A DNA stretch of 64,000 bases from Solimonas sp. SE-A11 (GTDB lineage Bacteria; Pseudomonadota; Gammaproteobacteria; Nevskiales; Nevskiaceae): positions 124,001 to 188,000 of the forward strand of contig NZ_JAUASX010000008.1 of assembly GCF_030345715.1 (NCBI RefSeq). The letters are read 5' to 3'. The notes under the pieces are model-generated. The model ran no database searches, was not told the origin of the DNA, and was given only the letters and a program-made list of their open reading frames with translations. Both the position numbers and the translations under genes were made by a program. Positions 9,307-17,734 of the stretch are shown piece by piece; positions within the stretch are counted from its first letter, which is position 1, and every line of letters begins with the position of its first letter.

Positions 9307-10203
9307 TTATTCGTCTTCGGGCTTTCCACCCAGGCCCAGCGACATCTCATAAAGATCCCGCTTTTTCAGCCCGGTGATCTCCGCCGCCAGCTTCGCGCCC
9401 TGCGAGGCGCCGAGTTCGCGCACCAGCACCCGCAGGATGCGCTGCACGTCGACACCTACCGCCGCGGTCTCGCGACGCGGCGCGCCTTCCACCACCAGCA
9501 CGAACTCGCCTTTCTCGCGGTTGGCGTCGGCGGCGATCCAGGCAGGCAGATCGGCGGCGCTCATCACCTCGCTCTGCTCGAACAGCTTGGTCAGCTCGCG
9601 TGCGATGCAGACACGCCGCCCGCCCAGCACGGCGGCGAGGTCCGCGGCGCAGTCGGCGATGCGGTGGCTGCTCTCGTAGAGCAGCAGCGTCGCCGGCTCG
9701 GCCGCCAGTTCCTCCAGCGCCGCACGGCGCTGGCTGCCCTTTGCCGGCAGGAAGCCCACGAACAGGAAGCGGTCGCTGGGAATGCCGGAGACCGACAGCG
9801 CCGCAATGGCGGCGCAGGGGCCGGGCAGGGCGATCACCGGCAGGCCGGCGTCGCGGGCGGCGCGCACCAGCCGGAAACCCGGGTCCGAGACCAGGGGCGT
9901 GCCGGCGTCGGAGACCAGCGCCAGGGACTCGCCGGCAGCGAGCCGCCCCACCAGCCCCGCGGCCATCTGCTCCTCGTTGTGGTCGTGCAGGGCCAGCAGC
10001 GGCTTGCGCAGGCCGAAATGGTTGAGCAGGGCCGCCGTGTTGCGGGTGTCTTCCGCGCAAATTGCATCCACGCCACCCAGCACCGCCAGGGCGCGGGGCG
10101 CCAGGTCACCAAGATTGCCGATCGGCGTGGCGACGACATAGAGATGGCCGGGCTGTACGGCGTTGGCGGCGGTGTTCAAGGGCGGCTCCACAGGGGACTG
10201 CAT
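9307..10203 (-). CDS. rsmI: 16S rRNA (cytidine1402-2'-O)-methyltransferase RsmI
   Basis: RsmI 2'-O-methylates C1402 in the decoding centre of 16S rRNA. The 298-residue protein shows the tetrapyrrole-methylase fold signatures LYVVATPIGNLGDLAPRAL, AEDTRNTAALLNHFGL and LVSDAGTPLVSDPG, and the usual length. The start at 10203 has GGAG eight bases upstream. It diverges from lpoA across 37 bases, the arrangement conserved in many gammaproteobacteria (yraL/yraM). Confidence 0.96.
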   Translation of the reverse strand: MQSPVEPPLNTAANAVQPGHLYVVATPIGNLGDLAPRALAVLGGVDAICAEDTRNTAALLNHFGLRKPLLALHDHNEEQMAAGLVGRLAAGESLALVSDAGTPLVSDPGFRLVRAARDAGLPVIALPGPCAAIAALSVSGIPSDRFLFVGFLPAKGSQRRAALEELAAEPATLLLYESSHRIADCAADLAAVLGGRRVCIARELTKLFEQSEVMSAADLPAWIAADANREKGEFVLVVEGAPRRETAAVGVDVQRILRVLVRELGASQGAKLAAEITGLKKRDLYEMSLGLGGKPEDE

Positions 10204-10240
10204 GTCATACTCCGCCCATTATCGTTTGCCGCGAAGCGAC

Positions 10241-11842
10241 ATGCCCAAGTTCAACCCGCCCTGTGCCCTGCTGTTCCTTGCGCTGGCCGCGGTGCTTCTG
10301 CCGGCCTGCGCCAGTACGCCGGTAGCCGAAGGCGCCGCGCTGCCGGGTGCCCCTGGACCGGCACCGGCCCTGGACGAAGCGCGCAGCGCTTGGCTACGTG
10401 GCGACTTTGCCGGGGCCTCCGCCGCCTACGAGCGCGCCGCGCTGGAACAGCCCCCAGCCCAGGCCGCGGAATTCTGGCTGGCCGCGGCCGAGGCCGCGGT
10501 CGGCGCGCGCGATCCCGATCGCGCCCTGGGTCTGGCCCAGCACATCCCGGCCAACGCCCTGGGTGGCGAGAAGTTCGGCCGCCTGCAGTTGCTGCGTGCC
10601 GAAAGCCTGATGCTGAAGAACCAGCCTTTCGAAGCCGCCAAGGCCCTGCCGGCCTCCACCCAGGGCCTGCCCAGCCTCGCCGCGCGCATCGAGGAACTGC
10701 GCGCCCGCGCGCTGTTCGGCAGCAACGAGGCCGCCGCCATCCCTGCCACCGCACCCGCTACGTTGCCGGTGGCGGTGCAGGCGCCTCTGGGCGAGGTCGT
10801 TCCGGTGGCCGAGCCGGTGAACGCCGGCGGCACCGCGCTGCTGCTGCCGTTGAGCGGCTCCTTTGCCGCCAGTGCGGAGGCGGTGCGTGACGGCTACCTC
10901 GCTGCGCATTTCCGCAATGGTGCTTCGGGCCGCGTGCGCGTCTACGACGTGGGCAGCGCCGCCAATGCCGACGCCACGCTGAGTGCCTACTCCCAGGCGC
11001 TGCGGGACGGCGCCGCCGTGGTCGTGGGGCCGCTGCGCAAGGAGAGCGTCGCCGCCATGGCGCAGCAGGGCGCGCCGGCCGTGCCGGTGCTGGCGCTGAA
11101 CTACATGGACGAGTCGCAGATGGCGCCGCCGCGCTTCCTGCAGTTCGGCCTGGCGCCGGAAGACGAGGCGCGCACCGCGGCCGAGCACGCGGCCGGGCAG
11201 GGACTGCGCCGCGCCATCGTGCTGACGCCGGGCTCCGACTGGGGCGAGCGCACCTACACCGCGTTCCGGCAGCGCTTCCAGGCGCTGGGCGGACAGGTGG
11301 CGGAGGTTTCGCGCTACCCGGTCAACCAGAAGGATTTCTCCACCACCGTGCGCAACTTGCTGCGCGCGCAGAAGGACGCCGGAACCCGCCGGACCGACGT
11401 GGACATGATCTTCGTCGTCGCGCGCAACATCGACGCGCGCCTGATCGGCGCCATGCTGCGCTTCTACTTCGCCGGCAACCTGCCGATCTACAGCACCGCG
11501 GCGGCCTATGGCGGCAAGCCCGACAACGACACCGCCGGCATGCGCTTCTGCGACATGCCCTGGGTTCTCGCGCCGGGCAGCTTTCCCGTCGAGCGCGCCG
11601 AGGCTGCGGAACTGCCGGCCCAGCGTCGCGAGCCGCGCCTGTTCGCCTTCGGCTATGACGCGCAGGCCATCGCGGCCACGTTGCGTCCGGGGGCTTCGCT
11701 GTCGCGCATGCCCGGCATGACCGGCCTGCTCAGCGTCGGCGGCAACGGCGCGATCCGCCGCGGCCTGCAGTGCGCGGAAATCCGCCCCGAGGGCCTGGTC
11801 CTGCTGGAGACGCCACCGGCGCCGGTCGGCGCTGTGCAGTGA
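10241..11842 (+). CDS. lpoA: penicillin-binding protein activator LpoA (LppC/YraM)
   Basis: LpoA is an outer-membrane lipoprotein that activates the peptidoglycan synthase PBP1A from the periplasm. The 533-residue protein has a lipobox LPAC with Cys23, an N-terminal TPR-like helical region (about 40-200) and a C-terminal periplasmic-binding-protein fold (LLLPLSGSFAASAEAVRDGYLAAHF, then VVVGPLRKESVAAM). The ATG at 10241 is chosen because it places the signal peptide at the N-terminus; in-frame starts at 10163 and 10202 would bury it. The stop overlaps the yraN start. Confidence 0.93.
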   Translation: MPKFNPPCALLFLALAAVLLPACASTPVAEGAALPGAPGPAPALDEARSAWLRGDFAGASAAYERAALEQPPAQAAEFWLAAAEAAVGARDPDRALGLAQHIPANALGGEKFGRLQLLRAESLMLKNQPFEAAKALPASTQGLPSLAARIEELRARALFGSNEAAAIPATAPATLPVAVQAPLGEVVPVAEPVNAGGTALLLPLSGSFAASAEAVRDGYLAAHFRNGASGRVRVYDVGSAANADATLSAYSQALRDGAAVVVGPLRKESVAAMAQQGAPAVPVLALNYMDESQMAPPRFLQFGLAPEDEARTAAEHAAGQGLRRAIVLTPGSDWGERTYTAFRQRFQALGGQVAEVSRYPVNQKDFSTTVRNLLRAQKDAGTRRTDVDMIFVVARNIDARLIGAMLRFYFAGNLPIYSTAAAYGGKPDNDTAGMRFCDMPWVLAPGSFPVERAEAAELPAQRREPRLFAFGYDAQAIAATLRPGASLSRMPGMTGLLSVGGNGAIRRGLQCAEIRPEGLVLLETPPAPVGAVQ

Positions 11843-12180
11843 ACGGTAGCGAGGCCGAGGATCGCGCGCTGCGCCACCTGCAATCGCGCGGCCTCAAGCT
11901 GCTGCAGCGCAACTATCGCTGCCGCGGCGGCGAGCTGGACCTGGTGATGCGCGACGGCGACACGCTGGCCGTGATCGAGGTGCGCAGCCGCAGCAACCCC
12001 GGCTTCGGCACCGCCGCCGAGTCCGTGGATGCGCGCAAGCAGCAGCGCATCGTGCTGGCCACGCAGATGTACCTGCTGGCGCACCCCGAGCACGGCAGCC
12101 TGCCGGTGCGCTTCGACGTCGTCGCCTTCGACGGCAGCGGCAAGCCGGACTGGATCACCGCCGCCTTCGACGCCGTGTAA
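11839..12180 (+). CDS. yraN: YraN family (UPF0102) nuclease-like protein
   Basis: The 113-residue protein matches UPF0102, with AEDRALRHLQSRGLKLLQRNYRCRGGELDLVMRDGDTLAVIEVRSRS. The GExDLVxxD...EVRxR pattern is a restriction-endonuclease-like (Holliday-junction-resolvase-type) core; the family's cellular role is not firmly known. A GTG at 11839 that overlaps the lpoA stop (GTGA) gives the usual family length and is preferred over the in-frame ATG at 11770 inside lpoA. Confidence 0.92.
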   Translation: MNGSEAEDRALRHLQSRGLKLLQRNYRCRGGELDLVMRDGDTLAVIEVRSRSNPGFGTAAESVDARKQQRIVLATQMYLLAHPEHGSLPVRFDVVAFDGSGKPDWITAAFDAV

Positions 12181-12224
12181 GCTGGATCTGCGATGCTGGG
12201 ATTATTCATAGAACTTTATTTACA

Positions 12225-12247
12225 AAATGTGATTAAAAATCACATTT
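12225..12247. promoter_or_regulatory. CRP-like palindrome upstream of the FAD-linked oxidase
   Basis: A perfect 10-base inverted repeat AAATGTGATT / AATCACATTT with a 3-base centre ends 13 bases before the ATG at 12261. The arms carry TGTGA and TCACA, the half-sites of CRP/Vfr-family regulators, but separated by 7 bases rather than the standard 6. It lies in an A+T-rich patch (12200-12247) that contrasts with the surrounding DNA. A site so close to the start codon would most likely repress. Confidence 0.55.
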
Positions 12248-12260
12248 CCGGAGCCGGCGC

Positions 12261-13649
12261 ATGACACCGCTGGCGCCCGCCCTGCTGCGCCGCCTCGGCG
12301 AGATCTTCGGTGACCAGCGCCTGCTGACCGATCCGGCAGACTGCTTGTCCTACGGCTACGACAACTCCAAGCGCACGGTGCCGCCGCAGGCCGTGGTGTT
12401 CGCGCAGACGCATGAGGAAGTGCAGGCCCTGGTGGCCGCCTGCAACGAGTTCCGCACCGTGCTGGTGACGCGAGGCCGCGGCACCAACACCACCGGCGCC
12501 ACCGTGCCGATCCACGGCGGCGTGGTGCTGTCGCTGGAGCGCATGAACCGCATCCTGCGCATCTCGCCGGGTGACCGCCTGATCGAATGCGAGGCTGGCA
12601 CGCTCAACGGCGAGGTCCAGGCCGAGGCGGCGAAGCACGGCTTGTTCTGGGCGCCGGATCCCACCAGCGCCGGCTACTCCACCGTCGGCGGCAACCTGGC
12701 CTGCTGCGCCGGCGGGCCGCGCGCCGTGAAGTACGGCACTGCCCGAGACAACGTGCTGGGCCTGCGTGCCGTCACCGGTGCCGGTGTGTCGCTGAAGACC
12801 GGCTGCACCACCACCAAGGGCGTGGTCGGCTACGACCTCACGCGCCTGCTGGTCGGCAGCGAGGGCACCCTGGCGGTGATCACCCAGGCCACGCTCAAGC
12901 TTCTGCCGCAGCCCCAGGCGCGCCGCATGCTGCGCGCCTGCTATGCCGACGTCTCCGCCGCCGCGGCCGCGGTGTCGCGCATCATGGGGCAGCCCGAGAC
13001 CCCCTGTGCCCTTGAACTGATGGACGGCGAGGCCGTGCGCCTGGCCGAGGAATACCAGCGCACCGGCGTGCCTGCCGGCACCGACGCGCTGCTGCTGATC
13101 GAGGTCGATGGCAGCCCCGAGTCGCTGGAGGCGGCCGTTGCGGCGGTCAGCACCGCCGCATCCGGCCCCGGCCTGGTGGAGCTGAAGGCCGCCGCCACCG
13201 AGGCCGAGGCCGAGGCGCTGTGGGCCTGCCGCAAGGTGCTGTCACCCTCGCTGCGCAAGATCGCGCCCAAGAAGGTCAACGAGGATGTGGCGGTGCCGGT
13301 GACGCGCATCCCCGAGCTGATCGATGGCCTGCGCGACCTGTCGCGACGCCATGCCATCCGCATCGTCAACTTCGGCCATGCCGGCAATGGCAACATCCAC
13401 GTCAACCTGCTTGCCGATCCCGAGGACCCGGCGCAGATGCGAGCCATCACCGCCTGCCTGCACGACGTGTTCCGCCTGGTGCTGTCGCTGGAGGGCACGC
13501 TCTCCGGCGAGCACGGCGTGGGTATCGAGAAGCGCGACTACGTCGGCTGGGAGATCGCGGCGGACACGCTGGAGACCATGCGCGCCCTCAAGCGCACGCT
13601 GGACCCGCTGGGGATTCTCAACCCGGGCAAGTGCCTGCCGGGCATCTGA
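12261..13649 (+). CDS. FAD-binding 2-hydroxyacid oxidase/dehydrogenase (GlcD/D-lactate dehydrogenase-like)
   Basis: The 462-residue flavoprotein has a PCMH-type FAD-binding domain (RGRGTNTTGATVPIHGGVVLS; GGNLACCAGGPRAVKYGTA; VGSEGTLAVITQ) and an FAD-oxidase C-terminal cap with FGHAGNGNIHVNLL and the terminal GEHGVGIEKRDY. This architecture is shared by D-lactate dehydrogenases and the GlcD subunit of glycolate oxidase; no glcE or glcF is adjacent, so a stand-alone D-2-hydroxyacid dehydrogenase is likelier. No membrane segment is seen. A CRP-like palindrome lies just upstream, suggesting carbon-source control. Confidence 0.9.
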   Translation: MTPLAPALLRRLGEIFGDQRLLTDPADCLSYGYDNSKRTVPPQAVVFAQTHEEVQALVAACNEFRTVLVTRGRGTNTTGATVPIHGGVVLSLERMNRILRISPGDRLIECEAGTLNGEVQAEAAKHGLFWAPDPTSAGYSTVGGNLACCAGGPRAVKYGTARDNVLGLRAVTGAGVSLKTGCTTTKGVVGYDLTRLLVGSEGTLAVITQATLKLLPQPQARRMLRACYADVSAAAAAVSRIMGQPETPCALELMDGEAVRLAEEYQRTGVPAGTDALLLIEVDGSPESLEAAVAAVSTAASGPGLVELKAAATEAEAEALWACRKVLSPSLRKIAPKKVNEDVAVPVTRIPELIDGLRDLSRRHAIRIVNFGHAGNGNIHVNLLADPEDPAQMRAITACLHDVFRLVLSLEGTLSGEHGVGIEKRDYVGWEIAADTLETMRALKRTLDPLGILNPGKCLPGI

Positions 13650-13758
13650 GCGCGGCCATGGCGCCGGGCGCCGGCAGGGAAGGATGAAGCACGATCCTGT
13701 TGCCCGGGGTGGATCGCGACCTGCGTCGCTCCCACGGAGGCGGGGTTCGCCGGGCGGG

Positions 13759-14172
13759 CTACTTCACCACGCGCAATTGCGGGCGGCCCGGCTTGGGGCG
13801 TGTCGGCTCGGGCGGCTCCGGCGGCGTGCCGCCTTCCTCCTGCGCCGCGGCCGGCTCCACCTCGCCGAACACCACGCCTTCGCCGTTCTCGCGGGCGAAG
13901 ATCGCCAGCACCGCGCCGCTGGGCACCTGCACGTCGAAGGCACGGCCGGAGAAGCGCGCAGAGAACCAGATCGGCTCCTGCTCCAGGCCCAGGTTCTGGA
14001 TCGCCATGGGGCTGATGTTGAGCGTGATGCGGCCGTCCTGCACGTGCTCGCGCGGCACCACCACGCCAGGGTAGTCGGCCTGCACCAGCAGGTGCGGCGT
14101 GTGGCCGTTGTCCACGGCCCACTGGTAGATGGCGCGGATCAGATAGGGGCGGCGGGAACTCGATGTGCTCAT
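13759..14172 (-). CDS. sspB: ClpXP protease specificity-enhancing factor SspB
   Basis: SspB binds ssrA-tagged proteins and delivers them to ClpXP. The 137-residue product has the substrate-binding domain at residues 1-100 (RPYLIRAIYQWAVDNGHTPHLLV; GRITLNISPMAIQNL; FSARFSG), a Pro/Glu-rich flexible linker (105-128), and the C-terminal ClpX-binding motif GRPQLRVVK. It lies 98 bases downstream of sspA in the same direction, the usual pairing. Confidence 0.96.
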   Translation of the reverse strand: MSTSSSRRPYLIRAIYQWAVDNGHTPHLLVQADYPGVVVPREHVQDGRITLNISPMAIQNLGLEQEPIWFSARFSGRAFDVQVPSGAVLAIFARENGEGVVFGEVEPAAAQEEGGTPPEPPEPTRPKPGRPQLRVVK

Positions 14173-14270
14173 GGCGCTATGGTAGCAGCCGGGGGAGACG
14201 CTGGTGGCGCCATCCCTAGCCGGGCATGCGATGAGGCGAAGGTCGTGTCAGGACATCCGCCAGATCCGTC

Positions 14271-14906
14271 TCAGCCGATCGCCTTGCGCACCGCCGGCCG
14301 ATGCAGCAGGCGTTCGGCGTAGCGGATCAGCGGTTGCACGTCGCCGGACAGTTTTAGGCCCATCTGCGGCAGTTGCGAGAACAGCGCCGCCCAGGCGCAG
14401 TCGGCCAGGTTGTACTCCAGCCCCAGGAACCAGCCGCGGGCGGGGAACATGCGCTGGCTGGCCAGCAGCGCCTCGCCCAGGGCCTGCTTCGCCGCCTTGC
14501 CCTCGGTGCCCTTGTCGGACAGCGCACGCTGCGCCATCGGCAGCAGGTCGCGCTCCAGCCGGATCAGGGCCATGCGCAGGCGCGCGCGCGCCGCCGGATC
14601 GGGCGGGCTGAGCTTGGGGTGGGGAAAGCGCTCGTCGAGGTATTCGTTGATGACCGCCGCCGGGTGGATCACCGTCTCGCGGTCGGCCAGGGTCGGCAGT
14701 TCCAGCGTCGGGTTGAGCACCAGTAGGTCATGGTTGGGCCGGCCGGGATTGACCCACTCGATACGGGCGCCGTCCACGTCTTTCTCGGCCAGCACGATGC
14801 GCGTCCACAGGCAGGCAAGGCTGTCGCGGCTGCAGAACAGCGTCAGCCCGGCGCGGGGCGCGGGCTTGGCGTCCATCACGTACTTGCTGCGGGCACGCAG
14901 GGTCAT
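14271..14906 (-). CDS. sspA: stringent starvation protein A (GST-fold RNA polymerase-associated factor)
   Basis: The 211-residue protein has the glutathione-S-transferase-like fold of SspA, a regulator that binds RNA polymerase and is needed for acid and stationary-phase adaptation. Diagnostic stretches are TLFCSRDSLACLWTRIVLAEK, NPTLELPTLADRETVIHPAAVINEYLDERFPHP and LEYNLADCAWAALFSQLPQMGL. The ATG at 14906 gives a length close to the 212 residues of the E. coli protein; an in-frame TTG at 14933 and ATG at 14876 are alternatives. It follows petC after a terminator-like hairpin and precedes sspB. Confidence 0.92.
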   Translation of the reverse strand: MTLRARSKYVMDAKPAPRAGLTLFCSRDSLACLWTRIVLAEKDVDGARIEWVNPGRPNHDLLVLNPTLELPTLADRETVIHPAAVINEYLDERFPHPKLSPPDPAARARLRMALIRLERDLLPMAQRALSDKGTEGKAAKQALGEALLASQRMFPARGWFLGLEYNLADCAWAALFSQLPQMGLKLSGDVQPLIRYAERLLHRPAVRKAIG

Positions 14907-14924
14907 GGGCTCAACCGTGCAGCG

Positions 14925-14967
14925 CACAAACAAAAGCGCCGATCATGTATCGGAACATGACCGGCGC
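14925..14967 (-). terminator. rho-independent terminator after petABC
   Basis: On the minus strand, 13-base arms (GCGCCGGTCATGT and ACATGATCGGCGC, one G-T pair) form a hairpin around a six-base loop and are followed by TTTTGTTTG. It separates petC from sspA. Confidence 0.8.
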
Positions 14968-14996
14968 CGAAAGACAACCTCTGGGGTGTCAGGACT

Positions 14997-15752
14997 TCAG
15001 TGGACGTCCTTCCACCACTCCTTTTTCATCAGGTAGGCCAGGATGGTGAAGAGGAACAGGAACAGCATCACCTTGTAGCCCAGCGAGATGCGGGCATTGC
15101 GGCCCGGCTCGGCGGCGTAGTGCATGAAGTTCACCGTGTCGGCCACGAACTTCTTGTACTCGTCAGGCGACAGCTTGCCCGGCTGCACCAGCTCGAACTT
15201 CGGGCCGGCGTGACCGCCGCCGTGGCCGGCTTCGCCATGGCCCTCGGCCTTCTCTTCCACCTTCACCTGCACGCCCTGCAGATCCATCAGCACGTGCGGC
15301 ATCGACGCGCCCGGCAGGGTCAGGTTGTTCACGCCGGAGGGCTTGGCGCCATCGACGTAGAAGGTCATCAGGAAGTTGTAGACCCAGTCCGCGCCGCGCA
15401 TGCGGGTTTCCACCGTCAGGTCCGGGGGGGGCTGGCCGAACCACTTGGCCGCTTCCATCGCCGGCATCGACGAGATGATGTGGTCACCCGGCTTCTCGCT
15501 GGTGAACATCAGGTTGGCCTTGAGCAGGTCTTCCGGGATGTTCAGGTCATTGGCGAGGCGGCCGTAGCGCAGGTGCTTCATGGAATGACAGCCGGAGCAG
15601 TAATTCATGAAGTTACGCGCGCCGCGCTGGGCCGACTGGACGTTGTTGCTGTCGGGCGTGAACTTGTAGGTCAGCGCGTGGCCGCCGGCCGCGTAGGCCG
15701 GGGCGGCAGCGGACAGCGCGACCGCGATCAGGAAGGTCTTAATGCGCTGCAT
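14997..15752 (-). CDS. petC: ubiquinol-cytochrome c reductase, cytochrome c1 subunit
   Basis: Cytochrome c1 of the bc1 complex takes electrons from the Rieske protein and passes them to soluble cytochromes c. The 251-residue precursor has a Sec signal peptide (cleavage near A21-A22), the haem c motif CSGCH at 52-56, and a C-terminal membrane anchor (about residues 223-243, VMLFLFLFTILAYLMK). A Gly/His-rich insert (GHGEAGHGGGHAGP) lies around residues 175-190 and is not a usual family feature. The start overlaps the end of petB by 14 bases. Confidence 0.96.
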   Translation of the reverse strand: MQRIKTFLIAVALSAAAPAYAAGGHALTYKFTPDSNNVQSAQRGARNFMNYCSGCHSMKHLRYGRLANDLNIPEDLLKANLMFTSEKPGDHIISSMPAMEAAKWFGQPPPDLTVETRMRGADWVYNFLMTFYVDGAKPSGVNNLTLPGASMPHVLMDLQGVQVKVEEKAEGHGEAGHGGGHAGPKFELVQPGKLSPDEYKKFVADTVNFMHYAAEPGRNARISLGYKVMLFLFLFTILAYLMKKEWWKDVH

Positions 15753-16989
15753 GGGTCACGCGCTCCGGTTCGGTCTTGGTCTTTTCTGCCCGGGTGTACC
15801 AGGGCATCAGGAGGAAGTAGGCGAAGTAGATGACGGTGCCGACGCGCGAGACCCAGGTACCCACCGGGGTCGGCGGCTGCATGCCGTAGTAGCTCAGCAG
15901 CACGAAGCTGATGGTGAACAGCGTCAGCGCGATCTTCGACAGCATGCCCTTGTAGCGGATCGACTTGACCGGCGAGCGGTCCAGCCAGGGCACGAAGAAG
16001 ATGATCACCACCGCGGCGCCCATGGTCAGCACGCCCAGCAGCTTGTCCGGAACCGCACGCAGCATCGCGTAGAAGGAGCCGAAGTACCAAGCCGGGGTGA
16101 TGTGCTCCGGCGTGGCCAGCGGGTTGGCCGGGGTGAAGTTCGGCTTCTCCAGCAGCCAGCCGCCGCCATCCGGGGCGAAGAACACGATGCCCAGGAAGAT
16201 GATGAGGAAGACGCCCACGCCGACCACGTCCTTCACCGTGTAGTACGGGTGGAAGGGGATGCCGTCGAGCGGGATGCCAGTCTTGGGGTCCTTGTGCTTC
16301 TTGATCTCGACGCCGTCGGGGTTGTTCGAGCCGACTTCATGCAGGGCGATCAGGTGGGCGACCACCAGGGCGACCAGCACGAACGGCAGGAAGATGACGT
16401 GCAGCGAGAACAGGCGACCCAGGGTCGCGTCGGACGGGAAGTAGTCGCCCTGGATCCAGATCACCAGGTCGTTGCCGATCACCGGGATCGCGCCGAACAG
16501 GTTGATGATCACGCTGGCGCCCCAGTACGACATGTTGCCCCAGGGCAGCACGTAGCCGGCGAAGGCTTCGGCCATCAGCACCAGGAAGATCAGCGCGCCG
16601 AACAGCCACACCAGTTCACGGGGCTTGCGGTAGGACCCGTAGAGCAGGCCGCGGTACATGTGCAGGAACACCACCACGAAGAACGCCGAGGCGCCGGTGG
16701 AGTGCAGGTATCGCAACAGGTCGCCGTAGGGCACGTCGCGCATCAGCGCTTCCACGGAGTCCCAGGCGATCGAGGCTTCGGGCTTGTAGTGCATCACCAG
16801 CCAGATGCCGGTCAGCAGCTGGTTGACCAGCACCAGCAGGGCCAGCGAGCCGAAGTAGTACCAGAAGTTGAAGTTCTTCGGCGCGTAGTACTCGGACAGG
16901 TGGTCCTTGTACAGTTTGGTCAGCGGGAAGCGGTCATCGATCCAGCCGAGCAGGCCGGTCGTCTTGTGCGGATTGGGGACGATCGCCAT
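15739..16989 (-). CDS. petB: ubiquinol-cytochrome c reductase, cytochrome b subunit
   Basis: Cytochrome b carries the two haems b and the quinol oxidation and reduction sites of the bc1 complex. The 416-residue protein has the expected eight hydrophobic helices and the haem-ligand helices (LHSTGASAFFVVVFLHMYRGLLYGSY; LHVIFLPFVLVALVVAHLIALH). The Qo-site motif is PAWY at 299-302 in place of the PEWY found in mitochondria and alphaproteobacteria. It sits between petA (one-base overlap) and petC. Confidence 0.97.
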   Translation of the reverse strand: MAIVPNPHKTTGLLGWIDDRFPLTKLYKDHLSEYYAPKNFNFWYYFGSLALLVLVNQLLTGIWLVMHYKPEASIAWDSVEALMRDVPYGDLLRYLHSTGASAFFVVVFLHMYRGLLYGSYRKPRELVWLFGALIFLVLMAEAFAGYVLPWGNMSYWGASVIINLFGAIPVIGNDLVIWIQGDYFPSDATLGRLFSLHVIFLPFVLVALVVAHLIALHEVGSNNPDGVEIKKHKDPKTGIPLDGIPFHPYYTVKDVVGVGVFLIIFLGIVFFAPDGGGWLLEKPNFTPANPLATPEHITPAWYFGSFYAMLRAVPDKLLGVLTMGAAVVIIFFVPWLDRSPVKSIRYKGMLSKIALTLFTISFVLLSYYGMQPPTPVGTWVSRVGTVIYFAYFLLMPWYTRAEKTKTEPERVTHAAH

Positions 16990-17582
16990 TACGCAGCTCC
17001 CTGGTCTTCGCCAACGAGAATGGTGTTGTTGTCGACGTAACGGTGCGGCGGCACGGCCATGTTCAGCGGGGCGGGCACGCCCTTGTAAACGCGGCCGGCG
17101 AGGTCGAACTTGGAACCGTGGCAGGGGCAGTAGAAGCCGCCCTGCCAGTTGGCGTCGACTTCCGGCGCCGGATGATCCGGGCGGAAGGTCGGAGCGCAGC
17201 CCAGGTGGGTGCAGGAGCCGACCATGACGAGGATTTCCGGCTTGATCGCGCGGGCCTCGTTCTTGGCGTACTCGGGCTGCTGCGGCTCCGCGGAGGCGGC
17301 GTCGCGCAACTCACCGGTGACCTTGGCCAGGCTGGCGACCATTTCCGGAGTGCGCTTGATGACCCACACCGGCTTGCCGCGCCAGGCGACGGTCAGCTTC
17401 TGTCCGTCCTCGAGATGGGTGATGTCGATGCTGACGGGGGCGCCAAGGGCCTTGGCGCGTTCGCTGGGCTTGAGCGATGCCAGAAAGGGCCAGGCTGCTG
17501 CCGCGACACCCACGCCGCCCACGACCGTCGTGGAGAGCGTCAGGAACCGGCGGCGATCCGGATCCACGCCTTGATTACTCAT
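16989..17582 (-). CDS. petA: ubiquinol-cytochrome c reductase, Rieske iron-sulfur subunit
   Basis: The Rieske protein carries the 2Fe-2S cluster that accepts the first electron from quinol. The 197-residue product begins with a Tat-type anchor (DRRRFLT, then one hydrophobic helix to about residue 36). Cluster ligands are C124/H126 in CTHLGC and C152/H155 in CPCHGS, with the disulfide pair C129 and C154. The ATG at 17582 follows AAGGGGC; an upstream in-frame start at 17621 would displace the Tat motif from the N-terminus. First gene of petABC. Confidence 0.96.
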   Translation of the reverse strand: MSNQGVDPDRRRFLTLSTTVVGGVGVAAAAWPFLASLKPSERAKALGAPVSIDITHLEDGQKLTVAWRGKPVWVIKRTPEMVASLAKVTGELRDAASAEPQQPEYAKNEARAIKPEILVMVGSCTHLGCAPTFRPDHPAPEVDANWQGGFYCPCHGSKFDLAGRVYKGVPAPLNMAVPPHRYVDNNTILVGEDQGAA

Positions 17583-17677
17583 TGAACAATGCCCCTTGAG
17601 AGGATGAATTTCTGATGTCAAAAGGCATGAGCGACTGGGTCGAACCGGCGCAGGGCCGTACTCTGCCTATCCCTACT

Positions 17678-17706
17678 AGTATACCGGCCGACTTCCCGGA
17701 TCGTAA
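17678..17706 (-). promoter_or_regulatory. candidate sigma-70 promoter for petABC
   Basis: On the minus strand TTACGA (17701-17706) and TATACT (17678-17683) are separated by 17 bases, about 96 bases before the petA start. The -10 is a strong match and the -35 weak. It reads away from the end of the alpha/beta hydrolase gene. Confidence 0.5.
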
Positions 17707-17734
17707 TAGGTTCCGTGCGATTGAAGCCCCTGAA

